Below, piece after piece: positions 34,917 to 43,866 of a stretch of DNA of 64,000 nt; the first letter of the stretch is position 1; every line of letters begins with the position of its first letter. Made by a program: the position numbers and the translations under genes. This stretch comes from Acididesulfobacillus acetoxydans (lineage in GTDB: Bacteria; Bacillota; Desulfitobacteriia; Desulfitobacteriales; Desulfitobacteriaceae), in NCBI RefSeq assembly GCF_902729405.1, contig NZ_LR746496.1, positions 1,984,001 through 2,048,000 of the forward strand, read 5' to 3'. A model generated the notes under the pieces. The model searched no databases. It was not told where the DNA came from and worked only from the letters and a program-made list of their open reading frames with translations.

Positions 34917-35618
34917 ATGAAAGAAATCGACTTAGTTCTGGTGGAAGATGATCCGATGGTGATGGCAGTCAACGAAGAATTTGTCACCAGGGTGGGCGGT
35001 TTCAAAATCGTCGGCAGGGCCCGCTCCGGCCAAGAAGCTGTGGAAGTGCTCAAGTTCCTGCGCCCGCGCCTCGCCGTTCTCGACATTTATTTGCCGGACC
35101 TCGACGGCCTGCACGTGCTCAAAAGCATCCGCCAAGACGGACTCCCAACTGACGTCATCATGCTCACGGCGGCTCACGACGTCGGAACTATTCAGGAATT
35201 CCGGCGTTTGGGTGTGATGGATTACATTATTAAGCCATTTAAGTTTCAACGGATTGCCCATGCTCTCAGCGGATATCGCGAATATACGGAAAAGATGTCT
35301 TCCCGCTCAGCACTGGATCAGGGAGATTTGGACCGCCTGTGGTACCGGAACAACGTGGATGAACTCGGCTGGCAGGAGGAAGGTATTTTGCCCAAAGGCC
35401 TAAGGAATATTACGCTGCGTCAAATACTCGATTTTCTGGCGGAGGGGAAGAAGGAACTCTCGGCTGAAGAAGTCGCGGAAGGAATAGGGTTGGCCCGGGT
35501 TACGGCCCGGCGTTATCTGGAGTATCTGGAGAAGGATGGCAAAGTACGGATGGAGACCCGCTACGGCACGGTCGGCCGGCCGTTGAACAAATACCGGCTA
35601 ACCTCTTCTTTTCGCTGA
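34917..35618 (+). CDS. DcuR/CitB-type response regulator
   Basis: A 233-residue regulator. The receiver (1-125) has LVLVEDDPMV, the phospho-Asp in LAVLDIYLPDLDG and the Lys in YIIKPFKF. The C-terminal winged helix is of the CitB/DcuR kind (ELSAEEVAEGIGLARVTARR). It is the partner of the upstream kinase. Likely targets are dicarboxylate-uptake genes; a direct repeat of GTTTGAGCCGGC lies between this gene and the DctP-type gene and could be its site. Confidence 0.93.
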   Translation: MKEIDLVLVEDDPMVMAVNEEFVTRVGGFKIVGRARSGQEAVEVLKFLRPRLAVLDIYLPDLDGLHVLKSIRQDGLPTDVIMLTAAHDVGTIQEFRRLGVMDYIIKPFKFQRIAHALSGYREYTEKMSSRSALDQGDLDRLWYRNNVDELGWQEEGILPKGLRNITLRQILDFLAEGKKELSAEEVAEGIGLARVTARRYLEYLEKDGKVRMETRYGTVGRPLNKYRLTSSFR

Positions 35619-35734
35619 AACAGAGCTGAAACAAAAAGGAAGTTATGCCATCCCTTATGACCGAAAAGACCAAAAGAATCAAAATAGCCAAATCGTTGTC
35701 TTAGACCCCGGGGATGCACTACAATGAGCATGAC

Positions 35735-35773
35735 GTTTGAGCCGGCGGAAATGAGCAGGATGTTTGAGCCGGC
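35735..35773 (+). repeat. Direct repeat GTTTGAGCCGGC, 27 bp apart
   Basis: Two exact 12-bp copies (35735-35746 and 35762-35773) lie just upstream of the SD of the DctP-type gene. A regulator-binding role is possible but unproven. Confidence 0.5.
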
Positions 35774-35793
35774 AAATTGGAGAGGGCGGTAAC

Positions 35794-36825
35794 GTGCGCA
35801 AGACAGGGATCCTCACTCTGACAGTCATTTTTTTGACCGTAATTATTTTGGCTCTCTCCGGTTGTTCAGCACGTGTGGTTGACCATCAGCAGGTGGCCAA
35901 GAATGAGGAAATTGTCATTAAGTTTTCCCATGTTACGGCAGCGGACTCGCCGAAAGGATTAGCGGCCACGCGCTTTGCCGATTTGGTGCGGCAGAGGACC
36001 GGAGGGTATGTGGAGGTCCAGGTCTTTCCCAATTCGACGTTGTATAAAGACGGGGAGGAATTTGACGCCCTGAACAGAGGAGCAGTGCAGATGCTGGCTC
36101 CCGCAACATCGAAACTCTCAGGCATGTTTCCGGATTGGCAGCTGTTGGATCTGCCTTACGCCTTTCCGAATTTGACTTACATCCATCAACTGATGGAGGG
36201 TCCGGTGGGAAAGAAATTACTGGCCCAATTGCAGACTCGGAAGATGCTGGGTTTGGCTATGTGGGACAATGGGTTTAAGGAATTTACGAATAACAAGCGT
36301 CCGCTGGTCCGGCCCCGGGATTTTCAAGGACTGAGATTCCGGGTGATGCCTTCGCAGGTTTTGGTGGATCAGTTCGCTGCTGTCGGGGCGTCGGCTTATC
36401 CCATGCCGTTTAACGATGTGGGACAGGCCTTGGCCACAGGCATGGTCGACGGCGAAGAGAATACAATTTCCAACATCTATACGCAGCGCTTTGATCGGTC
36501 GCAAAAATACTTGACCTTAAGTGACCATGGTTATCTGGGCTATGTGGTTTTGACGAATGTCGACTTCTGGAACAGTTTGCCGGCTTGGGTTCAAAAAGTA
36601 TTGCGGGATACCCTGGCGGAAGTGACCGTCTGGGAGCGGGCCGAGGCTAAAAAGGTAAACGAAGAGCAATTAAAAGTCATGGACAAACAGGGCAAGGTGA
36701 AAATTCAACACTTGACTCCAGCCGAAAAGGAAGCTCTGCAAAAGGCTTTCAGGCCGGCCTATGAGCATTTGAGCGAGGAAATAGGCCGGAGTCTCGTCCG
36801 GAGTGTTCAGCCTGGCGCACCCTAA
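35794..36825 (+). CDS. dctB: DctP-family dicarboxylate-binding lipoprotein (orphan; possible co-sensor)
   Basis: A 343-residue TRAP-type periplasmic-binding protein. A signal with lipobox LSGC (residues about 8-31) anchors it to the membrane. The mature part has the DctP hallmarks IKFSHVTAADSPKGLAATRF, YPMPFNDVGQALATGMVDGEEN and the Arg-containing FRVMPSQVL. No dctQ or dctM membrane subunits are nearby; instead it follows a DcuS/DcuR-like pair. That is the Bacillus DctB-DctS-DctR arrangement, in which the binding protein acts as an extra sensor. Start GTG 35794 after GGAGAGGGCGG. Confidence 0.85.
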   Translation: MRKTGILTLTVIFLTVIILALSGCSARVVDHQQVAKNEEIVIKFSHVTAADSPKGLAATRFADLVRQRTGGYVEVQVFPNSTLYKDGEEFDALNRGAVQMLAPATSKLSGMFPDWQLLDLPYAFPNLTYIHQLMEGPVGKKLLAQLQTRKMLGLAMWDNGFKEFTNNKRPLVRPRDFQGLRFRVMPSQVLVDQFAAVGASAYPMPFNDVGQALATGMVDGEENTISNIYTQRFDRSQKYLTLSDHGYLGYVVLTNVDFWNSLPAWVQKVLRDTLAEVTVWERAEAKKVNEEQLKVMDKQGKVKIQHLTPAEKEALQKAFRPAYEHLSEEIGRSLVRSVQPGAP

Positions 36826-37526
36826 GCGAGCCCCAAGTAGGCGACGCGTAAGCTTGCATTGGACAGGAGGTCCGGGGACGGCCCGGACATTTCCATGCGG
36901 CCCCCCTCGAGGACGTATCCCCGATCCGCCCGCAGCAGAGCTTCCTCGATATCCTGTTCTACGAGAAGAACTGTGGTGCCTTGCCCGCGAATTTCCACGA
37001 CCAAATCCAAGAGCATCTCGACCACGATGGGAGCTAAGCCCAAGCTCATTTCATCCAACAAAAGGAGGGAAGGCCGGGACATGAGGGAGCGTCCCAAGGC
37101 ACACATTTGTTGTTCCCCACCGCTGAGAGTTCCGGCCCTTTGCCGTTTGCGCTCGCTCAGACGCGGAAATAGATCGTAGATGTGTTTCAGGTCGTGTTTA
37201 ACCTCAGAATCACGTCGCAGGTAAGCGCCCATGAGTAGGTTTTCTTCCACGCTCATCCCGGTGAAGAGAAGGCGGCCTTGGGGGGTGAGGTTGATCCCCA
37301 GTTTGACAATTCTGTGCGTGTCCAGTCTGGAAAGTTCCTGACCGCGATAACGGATGCTGCCGGTCCAAGGAGGCAATAAGCCCATCAGTGTCTTCAAGAG
37401 AGTTGTCTTTCCTGCGCCATTGACGCCGATTAAGGCAACGATTTCTCCCGGCGCAATCTCCAGGTTGATGTCCCAGAGGACTTTTGTATCACCGTAACCG
37501 ACGCTTAAATCTTTGATGGCTAACAC
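36822..37526 (-). CDS. livF: Branched-chain amino acid-type ABC transporter ATPase LivF
   Basis: A 234-residue ABC ATPase: Walker A GVNGAGKTT, signature LSGGEQQMCALGRSL, Walker B LLLLDEMSLGLAP and the switch His in VLLVEQDIEEAL. Last gene of the livK-H-M-G-F operon. Its stop overlaps that of the convergent DctP-type gene by four bases. It powers import together with LivG. Confidence 0.95.
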   Translation of the reverse strand: MLAIKDLSVGYGDTKVLWDINLEIAPGEIVALIGVNGAGKTTLLKTLMGLLPPWTGSIRYRGQELSRLDTHRIVKLGINLTPQGRLLFTGMSVEENLLMGAYLRRDSEVKHDLKHIYDLFPRLSERKRQRAGTLSGGEQQMCALGRSLMSRPSLLLLDEMSLGLAPIVVEMLLDLVVEIRGQGTTVLLVEQDIEEALLRADRGYVLEGGRMEMSGPSPDLLSNASLRVAYLGLA

Positions 37527-38300
37527 CTAAGTTCCCTCCTTTACTTCACTGGGTTCGTCAGGTTGGAAGCCGCCGCGGTTTTTGACATAACGCCGGCCAA
37601 GGTAAGCTTCCTGAACTTGGCTGGAAGCGACTATTTCCGCCGGAGGTCCGTCGGCGATGAGGGTTCCTTGGTGTAACACCAGCACTCGGTCAGAAATGCT
37701 CATGATCACGCGCATGAGGTGTTCGATCACAAGCATCGTGATACCTTCGTTTCTAAGCTTAGCAAGGAGTTGAATGGCTCTGTCCAATTCCGAAGGATTC
37801 AGACCGGCCATGACCTCGTCCAACAAAAGCAGCTTGGGTTTCAAGGCTAAGGCCCGGGCCAGCTGCAGACGCTTCTGATCAGAGAGTGTCAGGTCGCGGC
37901 CCAGGACGCCGGTTTTGTCACTGAGTTCGGTTAAGGCGATCAGTCTTGCCACTTCCGTTTCCAGGTTTTTTCCGCGCCAACCGTTGGTCCAAGCCGCGAG
38001 CCGTACGTTGTCATCGAGGGTTAGATCAGAGAAAATACGGGTGATTTGAAAGGTGCGGGCTAAACCCAGACGTGCGATCCGCCAGGCAGGTAAGCCATTG
38101 AGGCGCCGGGACCCAAAATAGATCTCTCCCCGGGTGGGCTGATCCCCGCCCCCAATCAGATTGACCAGAGTACTCTTGCCGGCCCCGTTGGGACCGATCA
38201 AGCCGACCACGCTGCCTTCGTCAAGGGAAAAACTGATGTTTTCCAGGACACGAAGGCCGCCAAAATCCTTGCTCAAGTTTTTGATTTGCAAAATGGACAT
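37527..38300 (-). CDS. livG: Branched-chain amino acid-type ABC transporter ATPase LivG
   Basis: A 257-residue ABC ATPase with Walker A GPNGAGKST, a LivG-type signature region (LTLSDQKRLQLARALAL, where the usual SGG is SDQ), Walker B LLLLDEVMAGLNP and VIEHLMRVIMSISD. It abuts livF with no spacer and pairs with it as the nucleotide-binding dimer. The SDQ signature is seen in some LivG-like members. Confidence 0.94.
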   Translation of the reverse strand: MSILQIKNLSKDFGGLRVLENISFSLDEGSVVGLIGPNGAGKSTLVNLIGGGDQPTRGEIYFGSRRLNGLPAWRIARLGLARTFQITRIFSDLTLDDNVRLAAWTNGWRGKNLETEVARLIALTELSDKTGVLGRDLTLSDQKRLQLARALALKPKLLLLDEVMAGLNPSELDRAIQLLAKLRNEGITMLVIEHLMRVIMSISDRVLVLHQGTLIADGPPAEIVASSQVQEAYLGRRYVKNRGGFQPDEPSEVKEGT

Positions 38301-38302
38301 TT

Positions 38303-39244
38303 TTACCCGCGCAAAGAGAAGGAATGCTTGCCCTTGCGCTTCCCTCCTTTCCCGGAACGTTGACGGCCTAAAATGCCCTGGGGCAAGAAGAGTACAACCA
38401 CGATGATTCCCAAGCCCAGGATGAGGGAAGAGGCGTTTTGCGAAAACGCCATGGCCAACTGAGTCAAAAGCCCGATAATCACGGCGCCCAAAATGGGTCC
38501 GGCCACCGTTCCGGCTCCTCCGATCAGGGTCATGACCAGCATCAGTACGGTAATTCCCGGCTCAAATACGGTCGGGGGATCGATGTAACTTTGCCAAATC
38601 GCATAGACCACTCCGACCATGGCTCCCAGCAAAGCGGAAAGAGCAAACGCCGTGCTTTTGGCCAGTACCGTGTTGATTCCGACGGATTGGGCCGCCTGTT
38701 CATCGGATTTGATGGCCAGGAGGGTATTGCCATATTGGGAATGGACAATGAGATAAGTGACTAGCGCGGATAAGGCGGCAATGCCGAACATGATGTAGTA
38801 AAAAATCAAGGGGGAACCAATCAAGGGTAAGGAAGTGCCCCGGCCGCCGCCCAGGAATTGTACGTTGGTTACGACGGCCAGAGTGGCTTGGGCTAAGGCT
38901 AGGGTGGCGATGGAAAAATAGTGCCCTTTGAGGCGCAGGATGGGTAAGCCCAGAAGAAAGCCAAAGGCTCCGGCTATGAGGACAGCGACTATTCCGGCCA
39001 GCCCATATTGCCAATGCCAGTTGACGCTGAAAGCGCCGGCCAGTATGGCACCGAGTCCGAAAAAAGTTACGTTTCCGAAAGAAGGATAACCCGTTATGCC
39101 CCCGATTAAGTTCCATCCGGCTGCCAACGCGGCATACATGGCAATCTCCGTGCCGACTTGGATAATATAGTCGTTTGTAAGGAGAGGCAGGAGAAGGGCG
39201 ATCAGCAGGACCAGGCCGGTGAAAACCAGGTGCCTGTTTTTCAT
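38303..39244 (-). CDS. livM: Branched-chain amino acid-type ABC transporter permease LivM
   Basis: A 313-residue permease with about nine membrane helices, including the LivM-typical GGITGYPSFGNVTFFGLGA and GGAGTVAGPILGAVIIGLL, and a basic C-terminal tail. It overlaps livH by four bases and ends two bases before livG. It forms the inner-membrane channel with LivH. Confidence 0.94.
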   Translation of the reverse strand: MKNRHLVFTGLVLLIALLLPLLTNDYIIQVGTEIAMYAALAAGWNLIGGITGYPSFGNVTFFGLGAILAGAFSVNWHWQYGLAGIVAVLIAGAFGFLLGLPILRLKGHYFSIATLALAQATLAVVTNVQFLGGGRGTSLPLIGSPLIFYYIMFGIAALSALVTYLIVHSQYGNTLLAIKSDEQAAQSVGINTVLAKSTAFALSALLGAMVGVVYAIWQSYIDPPTVFEPGITVLMLVMTLIGGAGTVAGPILGAVIIGLLTQLAMAFSQNASSLILGLGIIVVVLFLPQGILGRQRSGKGGKRKGKHSFSLRG

Positions 39245-40107
39245 GTCGCGGCCCTCCCCAAAACCCCGGTGGGTCGTAAGATTAAAATGATGAGCAGTAG
39301 GCCGAAAGTAATGATATTGACGTAAGTGGGCCCGAGAATGACGGAACCGACGGCATCAAGAACACCCAGGATCAACCCCCCAACCAAAGGTCCCCAAGAG
39401 GTGCCAACACCGCCGAGGATAGTCACAACGAAAGCTCCAACGGTCAGGGGTCCACCCGCCGCCGGGGAGAAGGCATTGCTCAAACCGAAAAAAATGCCGC
39501 CAATGGCTGCCAGACCCGAACTTAGGCCAAAGGTCAGAGCGTAGACTTTCGGAATTTTCAACCCCATCAGACGGGCAGGCTCCGTACCCATGGATGTGGC
39601 CCGGATAGCCCGGCCGGTCCGGCTGTACTCTAAGAAAAGCCAGAGCAGGAGAGAGAGTATGACCAGGAAAATGAGGGCCAGGGTGCGCACGATGGGAAAC
39701 TGAAAGCCTAACAGATGCCAGGAGGAATTGGCATAGGGTGTGTTGACCGACTTGTAGTCCGCGGTAAACAAGAGGATCATGAAATTGGCCAGGACGAAGT
39801 CCAGGCCATAGGTCAATAAAAGCGTCATAAAAAGGTTGCCACTGATGACTCTATTGATAATTCCGAATTGAAGCAAATAGCCACCGGCAAGGAAAATCAG
39901 AAATACCAAGGGCATGGCCAAAAAGGGATCCAGGCCCAGACGCTGGAGTAAAACCATCGCCACATAGGCGGCCAGGATTTGAAAAGAACCATGGGCTAGG
40001 TTAATGAGGTTCATCACGCCCCATTGCAGAGAAAAGGCCAGAGCGGAAATGCCCAGTATTCCACCTTGCAATATCCCATTCAAGATTATTTGCAGCCAAA
40101 GATGCAT
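39241..40107 (-). CDS. livH: Branched-chain amino acid-type ABC transporter permease LivH
   Basis: A 288-residue permease: opening HLWLQIILNGILQGGILG, then WGVMNLINLAHGSFQILAAY and GGVGTSWGPLVGGLILGVL, all typical of LivH. I start at ATG 40107 (minus strand) because GGAGG lies seven bases upstream; an in-frame extension to 40233 is not LivH-like and contains the string AAGTGAACTCGTT, which also occurs in the element relics at 26966 and 43600. Confidence 0.93.
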   Translation of the reverse strand: MHLWLQIILNGILQGGILGISALAFSLQWGVMNLINLAHGSFQILAAYVAMVLLQRLGLDPFLAMPLVFLIFLAGGYLLQFGIINRVISGNLFMTLLLTYGLDFVLANFMILLFTADYKSVNTPYANSSWHLLGFQFPIVRTLALIFLVILSLLLWLFLEYSRTGRAIRATSMGTEPARLMGLKIPKVYALTFGLSSGLAAIGGIFFGLSNAFSPAAGGPLTVGAFVVTILGGVGTSWGPLVGGLILGVLDAVGSVILGPTYVNIITFGLLLIILILRPTGVLGRAAT

Positions 40108-40249
40108 ATCCATCCCTCCGAAAGTGAACTCGTTTTGTCGCACTGGGGTCGAGGCGCACGGGCAATGCAGAACTGAGCCGGGAGGAGGGGCCGTTGAACT
40201 GGCATCAAAAGCGTAAGCATCAACGGCCCCCACCCCTTTTTGTCACTTA

Positions 40250-40324
40250 CATTGGTTCCGGATCAACCCGCGTTGGTTCCACTTTAACTCGCGTTGGTTT
40301 CAGGCTGACTAGCGTTTGTTCCAG
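40250..40324. repeat. 21-bp tandem repeat across the livK 3' end
   Basis: About 3.6 copies of CGTTGGTTCCACTTTAACTCG start at 40250, 40271, 40292 and 40313. The last copies carry the livK stop codon, so the array joins coding and non-coding DNA. Confidence 0.8.
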
Positions 40325-41562
40325 GGTGGCAGGGGAATATCCTTGAGGTTCTTGCTGAAGTCACCGGGCCAGACCGTGACAGCTTGGCCGTTCTGGACTT
40401 GGATGACGGGCAGCTTGAGTCCTGAGATGCTGCCGTTGGCCTCGACCGTGAAAGTACCGTCAAAGAGGCTGATCGTGCCTAGATTGGCCAGGGCATCCCT
40501 GACTTTTTGCGGGTCGGCGGAGCCGGCTTTTTCGATCGCCATGCCCATCATTTCCGCCGCGGCGGAGGCCATGGCCGAATGGTAATCAGGTTCTACGCCA
40601 AACGCCTCTTTATAAAGCTTGGCGTAATTTTTCGCAGTGCCAAAAATATCATCCTTGTAGGGGAGATCCGGAGTCCAAAGGCTGGCGCCGAGAATCCCTT
40701 CGGAATCCTTGCCTAAGGTTTGACCAAAGGAAGGCATCGAGGGGCCCACTGTGAAAGCGATGGCTTTGAAGTTTACGTTCATTTGTTTGGATTCTTTGAC
40801 CAGGAGGACCGCCTCCTGAAAGTGTCCGGTCCCAATCAGAGCATCCGGTTTCTTTTGGGCAATCTGGGTCAATTGAGAAGTGAGGTCGGTCGTGTTGCTC
40901 GGATATTGAGCCGAGTAGACCACATCAAAACCATGGCTCTTGGCATAGGCCTCGCCACCCTGGTCTGCTTCCTGGGAGAAAAGATCATCGGCGTGGAGAA
41001 AAGCGACGGATTTAATCCCTTTAGTTTTTAAAAGATCCAGTACAGAGCCCAAATACTCGCCGGAATAAGGATAAGACGAAAAGACATATTTGTAGCCACG
41101 GGTGAAAATCGATTTAGCTCCTCCGCCCGCCGCGATCATCGGGACTTTGTGCCTTTCGGCCACCGTCGTGGCCGAAAAAATGTTGGGCGAGGCATAGGGA
41201 CTGAGAAACAGGCGAATGCCATCTTGGGTATAAAGCTGTTCCGTCAGGGAAGCACTGTTCGTGGGATTGCTTTGGTCATCCTTAAAGACGATGTCGACTT
41301 TATACTTCTTCCCGTTGACATTCAGGCCTCCTTGTTGGTTGACCAGGTTTTGCCATAAAGTGTAGCCATCGTGAACAAGCTTTCCTTCGTTGGCCAGGCT
41401 GCCGGTGGCCGCGTCCGGCGCACCGATCTTAATGGTTCCGGCCGCAGAGTTCCCCGCGGCAGTTTGTCCGGCGGTTGTGCTGCTGCCGCAACCGCTCAGA
41501 ATCAGGGCCAGAGACATAGCCAGAACGAAAAACCAGGCCATACCTTTCTTAGACTTACGCAT
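40309..41562 (-). CDS. livK: Branched-chain amino acid-type ABC substrate-binding lipoprotein
   Basis: A 417-residue solute-binding protein: basic start, hydrophobic stretch and lipobox LSGC (residue about 25), a Ser/Thr/Ala linker, then the Leu/Ile/Val-binding fold (GTIKIGAPDAATGSLANEG; LTEQLYTQDGIRLFLSPYAS; IKSVAFLHADDLFSQEAD). Ligands of this family range from branched-chain amino acids to amides and aromatic acids. Nearby acyl-CoA genes leave an organic-acid substrate open. First gene of the liv operon, about 200 bases before livH. Confidence 0.92.
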   Translation of the reverse strand: MRKSKKGMAWFFVLAMSLALILSGCGSSTTAGQTAAGNSAAGTIKIGAPDAATGSLANEGKLVHDGYTLWQNLVNQQGGLNVNGKKYKVDIVFKDDQSNPTNSASLTEQLYTQDGIRLFLSPYASPNIFSATTVAERHKVPMIAAGGGAKSIFTRGYKYVFSSYPYSGEYLGSVLDLLKTKGIKSVAFLHADDLFSQEADQGGEAYAKSHGFDVVYSAQYPSNTTDLTSQLTQIAQKKPDALIGTGHFQEAVLLVKESKQMNVNFKAIAFTVGPSMPSFGQTLGKDSEGILGASLWTPDLPYKDDIFGTAKNYAKLYKEAFGVEPDYHSAMASAAAEMMGMAIEKAGSADPQKVRDALANLGTISLFDGTFTVEANGSISGLKLPVIQVQNGQAVTVWPGDFSKNLKDIPLPPWNKR

Positions 41563-41793
41563 TGAACATCACTCTCCTTATCGAATTTTCCCGAAACTGT
41601 CTCCCCCGCAGACAGGCTCCGCTTCAATTCTATACATTCCCCCAATTGTTTGGAATATTAGGAACATATTAATTACGTATTGGTCTTTTTGGTCATGTGT
41701 AAAAGGGAGGCACTGGGCTCTCTTCAGGGTGAATGTGGAGGCAAGCAGGGCATCGCTTGCCAATGCGCCCACCGGGGAGATCTCTTTCGATAA

Positions 41794-41955
41794 GGCCGGA
41801 CCTTTTTCGATGCGGCCCGGATTCCTAAAGACTCTGTGCTGGGAAAAGTGGGCGACGGCTTCAAGATCTGCATGTGGCAGTTGAACAATACCGGGAGAAT
41901 CGCTCTCGGGAACGAACGGCCGGGATGGAAGCCCATAAATCATAAAAGCCACTGA
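41794..41955 (+). pseudogene. Acyl-CoA dehydrogenase fragment
   Basis: A 53-codon open stretch reads FFDAARIPKDSVLGKVGDGF and then KICMWQLNNTGRIALGNERPGW. This is the central acyl-CoA dehydrogenase segment (F-D-x-x-R-(I/V)-P-x-x-x-x-L-G-x-x-G-x-G-F) without the flavin-binding halves. It has no start or SD and ends in the arm of a terminator hairpin. A decayed remnant. Confidence 0.6.
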
Positions 41956-41977
41956 TTTTTGTCGGCGGCTTTTTTTG
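41945..41977 (+). terminator. Intrinsic terminator upstream of the sigma-54 activator
   Basis: AAAGCC-A-CTGA, loop, TCGG-C-GGCTTT followed by a T-run. It closes the dehydrogenase remnant, or acts as a leader terminator for the next gene. Confidence 0.65.
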
Positions 41978-42055
41978 TGCAGGGCAAAAATCTAATTTTG
42001 CCTATTATAGGAACCGAGTGTATACTTAAGGCACAGGTTGGCCTGAGGAGTTGTA

Positions 42056-43462
42056 TTGGCCATGACAGTTGCAGAGAATGCGGTCACCAGTAAAGTGATC
42101 ACCCAGTGGAACCAGAAGATCTTGTTTGATATTTTGGACACAATTCACGACGTGGTCTTAGTGATTGATTCAGATACCACCATCGTTTATGCCAATAAGG
42201 CCTACGCAGAAATGTTGGGTGTTCCGGTGCCTAAAGTCTTGGGACGGAGGCTGGATATGATCGAGCCTGAAGCGGCTCTCACCCAAGTGCAGCGAACCGG
42301 TGAGGTGCTGCATAACCGGCGGTCGTATTTGAGTTCTCTGGGCATTGACGTGGTAGGCAGCGCCTTTCCCCTTTACGAAGACGATAAAGTCATCGGTTCT
42401 GTGGGCGTATTTAAAAACATGTCCGAAGTGGTGCGCTTGACCGAAGAACTCCGGCATACCCAAGGAGTGGCCGACTATCTACAGGAGCAGCTCAATGAGC
42501 GGGACGCTTTGCCTGCCTCCTTCCAGGAGTATATCGGGCAGAATAGCGGCCTGAGGGAAATACTGCTTCTGGCGGCAAAAGTGGCCCGTACCGACAGTAC
42601 GGTACTCATCCGGGGGGAAAGCGGGGTTGGCAAAGAGGTCCTGGCCAGGGCCATTCACAACGGCAGCCGGCGCAGCTCCAAACATCTGATTAAGGTGAAT
42701 TGCGCGGCGATCCCGGAGAACCTTCTCGAAAGCGAGCTTTTCGGGTACGAAGAGGGGGCTTTTAGCGGAGCCAAGAAGGGCGGCAAAATGGGGAAATTTG
42801 AGCTGGCACAGGGTGGGACGATTTTTCTGGACGAAATCGGTGACATGAGCCTGAGTATGCAGGCCAAGCTCCTCCGGGTCCTGCAGGAGCGTGAAATTGA
42901 ACGCGTGGGGGGAGACAAAACCATTAAGCTGAATATCCGGGTGGTCGCGGCCACGAACAAAGACTTGGATAAGATGATGGATGAGGGTACTTTCCGGCGC
43001 GACCTCTATTATCGTTTGAACATTGTTCCTTTGACTTTGCCCCCCCTGCGGGAGCGCAAGGATGATATCCCGGCTCTTGCCGGTTATTATCTAAATAAGT
43101 ACGGTCAGCAGTTGGACAATCCGGCGCTGACTCTGTCGCGCGCGGCTTTGAACCTTCTCCAAGCCTATGATTGGCCCGGTAACGTGCGGGAACTGCAAAA
43201 TGTGCTGGAACATGCCGCGATTCTCGCCGGCGGCAAGTATATCGAGCCTCAACACCTTCCGGCCCACTTGCAGGGGGAAGGGGAACATGCCGGCACGGTT
43301 CCCGAGAGACCCAGTCGGTTGAAAGAAGCAGTGAGCGCAATAGAGCGGGAGTTAATGGTGTCGGCTTTAAAGAATGCCAACGGGAACCGGAGCCAGGCCA
43401 TGAGGGCACTGGGGATTTCCCGTCGGGCTTTTTATGACAAGCTTAAACTCTATAACCTTTGA
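42056..43462 (+). CDS. Sigma-54-dependent transcriptional activator with PAS domain
   Basis: A 468-residue activator. The PAS sensor spans about 20-130 ([20 protein letters not shown]). The AAA+ domain spans about 155-390 with Walker [14 protein letters not shown], loop GAFSGA (usual GAFTGA), Walker [14 protein letters not shown] and [17 protein letters not shown] Fis-type helix-turn-helix lies at the end ([20 protein letters not shown]). It remodels sigma-54 polymerase in response to a PAS ligand. I take TTG 42056 since GAGGAG lies eight bases upstream; ATG 42062 is close by. No clear -24/-12 promoter was found in the window. Confidence 0.93.
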   Translation: MAMTVAENAVTSKVITQWNQKILFDILDTIHDVVLVIDSDTTIVYANKAYAEMLGVPVPKVLGRRLDMIEPEAALTQVQRTGEVLHNRRSYLSSLGIDVVGSAFPLYEDDKVIGSVGVFKNMSEVVRLTEELRHTQGVADYLQEQLNERDALPASFQEYIGQNSGLREILLLAAKVARTDSTVLIRGESGVGKEVLARAIHNGSRRSSKHLIKVNCAAIPENLLESELFGYEEGAFSGAKKGGKMGKFELAQGGTIFLDEIGDMSLSMQAKLLRVLQEREIERVGGDKTIKLNIRVVAATNKDLDKMMDEGTFRRDLYYRLNIVPLTLPPLRERKDDIPALAGYYLNKYGQQLDNPALTLSRAALNLLQAYDWPGNVRELQNVLEHAAILAGGKYIEPQHLPAHLQGEGEHAGTVPERPSRLKEAVSAIERELMVSALKNANGNRSQAMRALGISRRAFYDKLKLYNL

Positions 43463-43471
43463 TCCAATTGT

Positions 43472-43612
43472 AAGACTCCCACTTCTACAAGTGGGCGGGG
43501 GTCCCACGTACTCTGCTTTGTTGGGGGCAGACTCAGCCTTTGGCCGTCACTGTCCACCGGACAATAACGCCTCAGGCGCGAAGGCAATGCTCACCGGACG
43601 AGTTCACTTTGG
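43472..43612 (-). mobile_element. Inverted, shortened copy of the IS200/IS605-type 3' relic
   Basis: Read on the minus strand, this is the same sequence family as 26757-27165: AAGTGAACTCG, the GGTGGAC-loop hairpin, a GGCTGAGTCT block and the terminal CCCACTT-GTAG-AAGTGGG hairpin (43478-43495 on the + strand). The ten-pair stem is kept by G-U changes. The first stems of the other copy are missing. It starts ten bases after the sigma-54 activator gene. Confidence 0.65.
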
Positions 43613-43654
43613 TTCTTCCAAAGTCAGAGGATTCCGCCGATTTATCCCATTGCC

Positions 43655-43866
43655 ATTTTAACATTCTTTTAGGACTTCAAAAGGTCGGGCCGGCCACCGT
43701 TTCGATCGTCAGCACTTTGGAGCCGGTGATGACAGTGGGTTTGGCTTATCTGTTCTTAGGCGAACATTTGACACTGGTGCAAACGGTGGGTGCGGCTTTC
43801 GTCGTATTAGGGGCACTGTTGGCCGCTTGGCCCCGTCAGACAAGATTTGAGGACGTGGGTGTGTGA
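43655..43866 (+). pseudogene. EamA/DMT exporter, C-terminal remnant
   Basis: The last 60 or so residues of an EamA-type carrier survive: LGLQKVGPATVSIVSTLEPV, then VGLAYLFLGEHLTLVQTVGA. The front is missing and an element relic lies just upstream, so insertion or deletion there probably removed it. Its TGA overlaps the GTG of the next, intact EamA gene, implying a former pair of coupled carriers. Confidence 0.75.
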
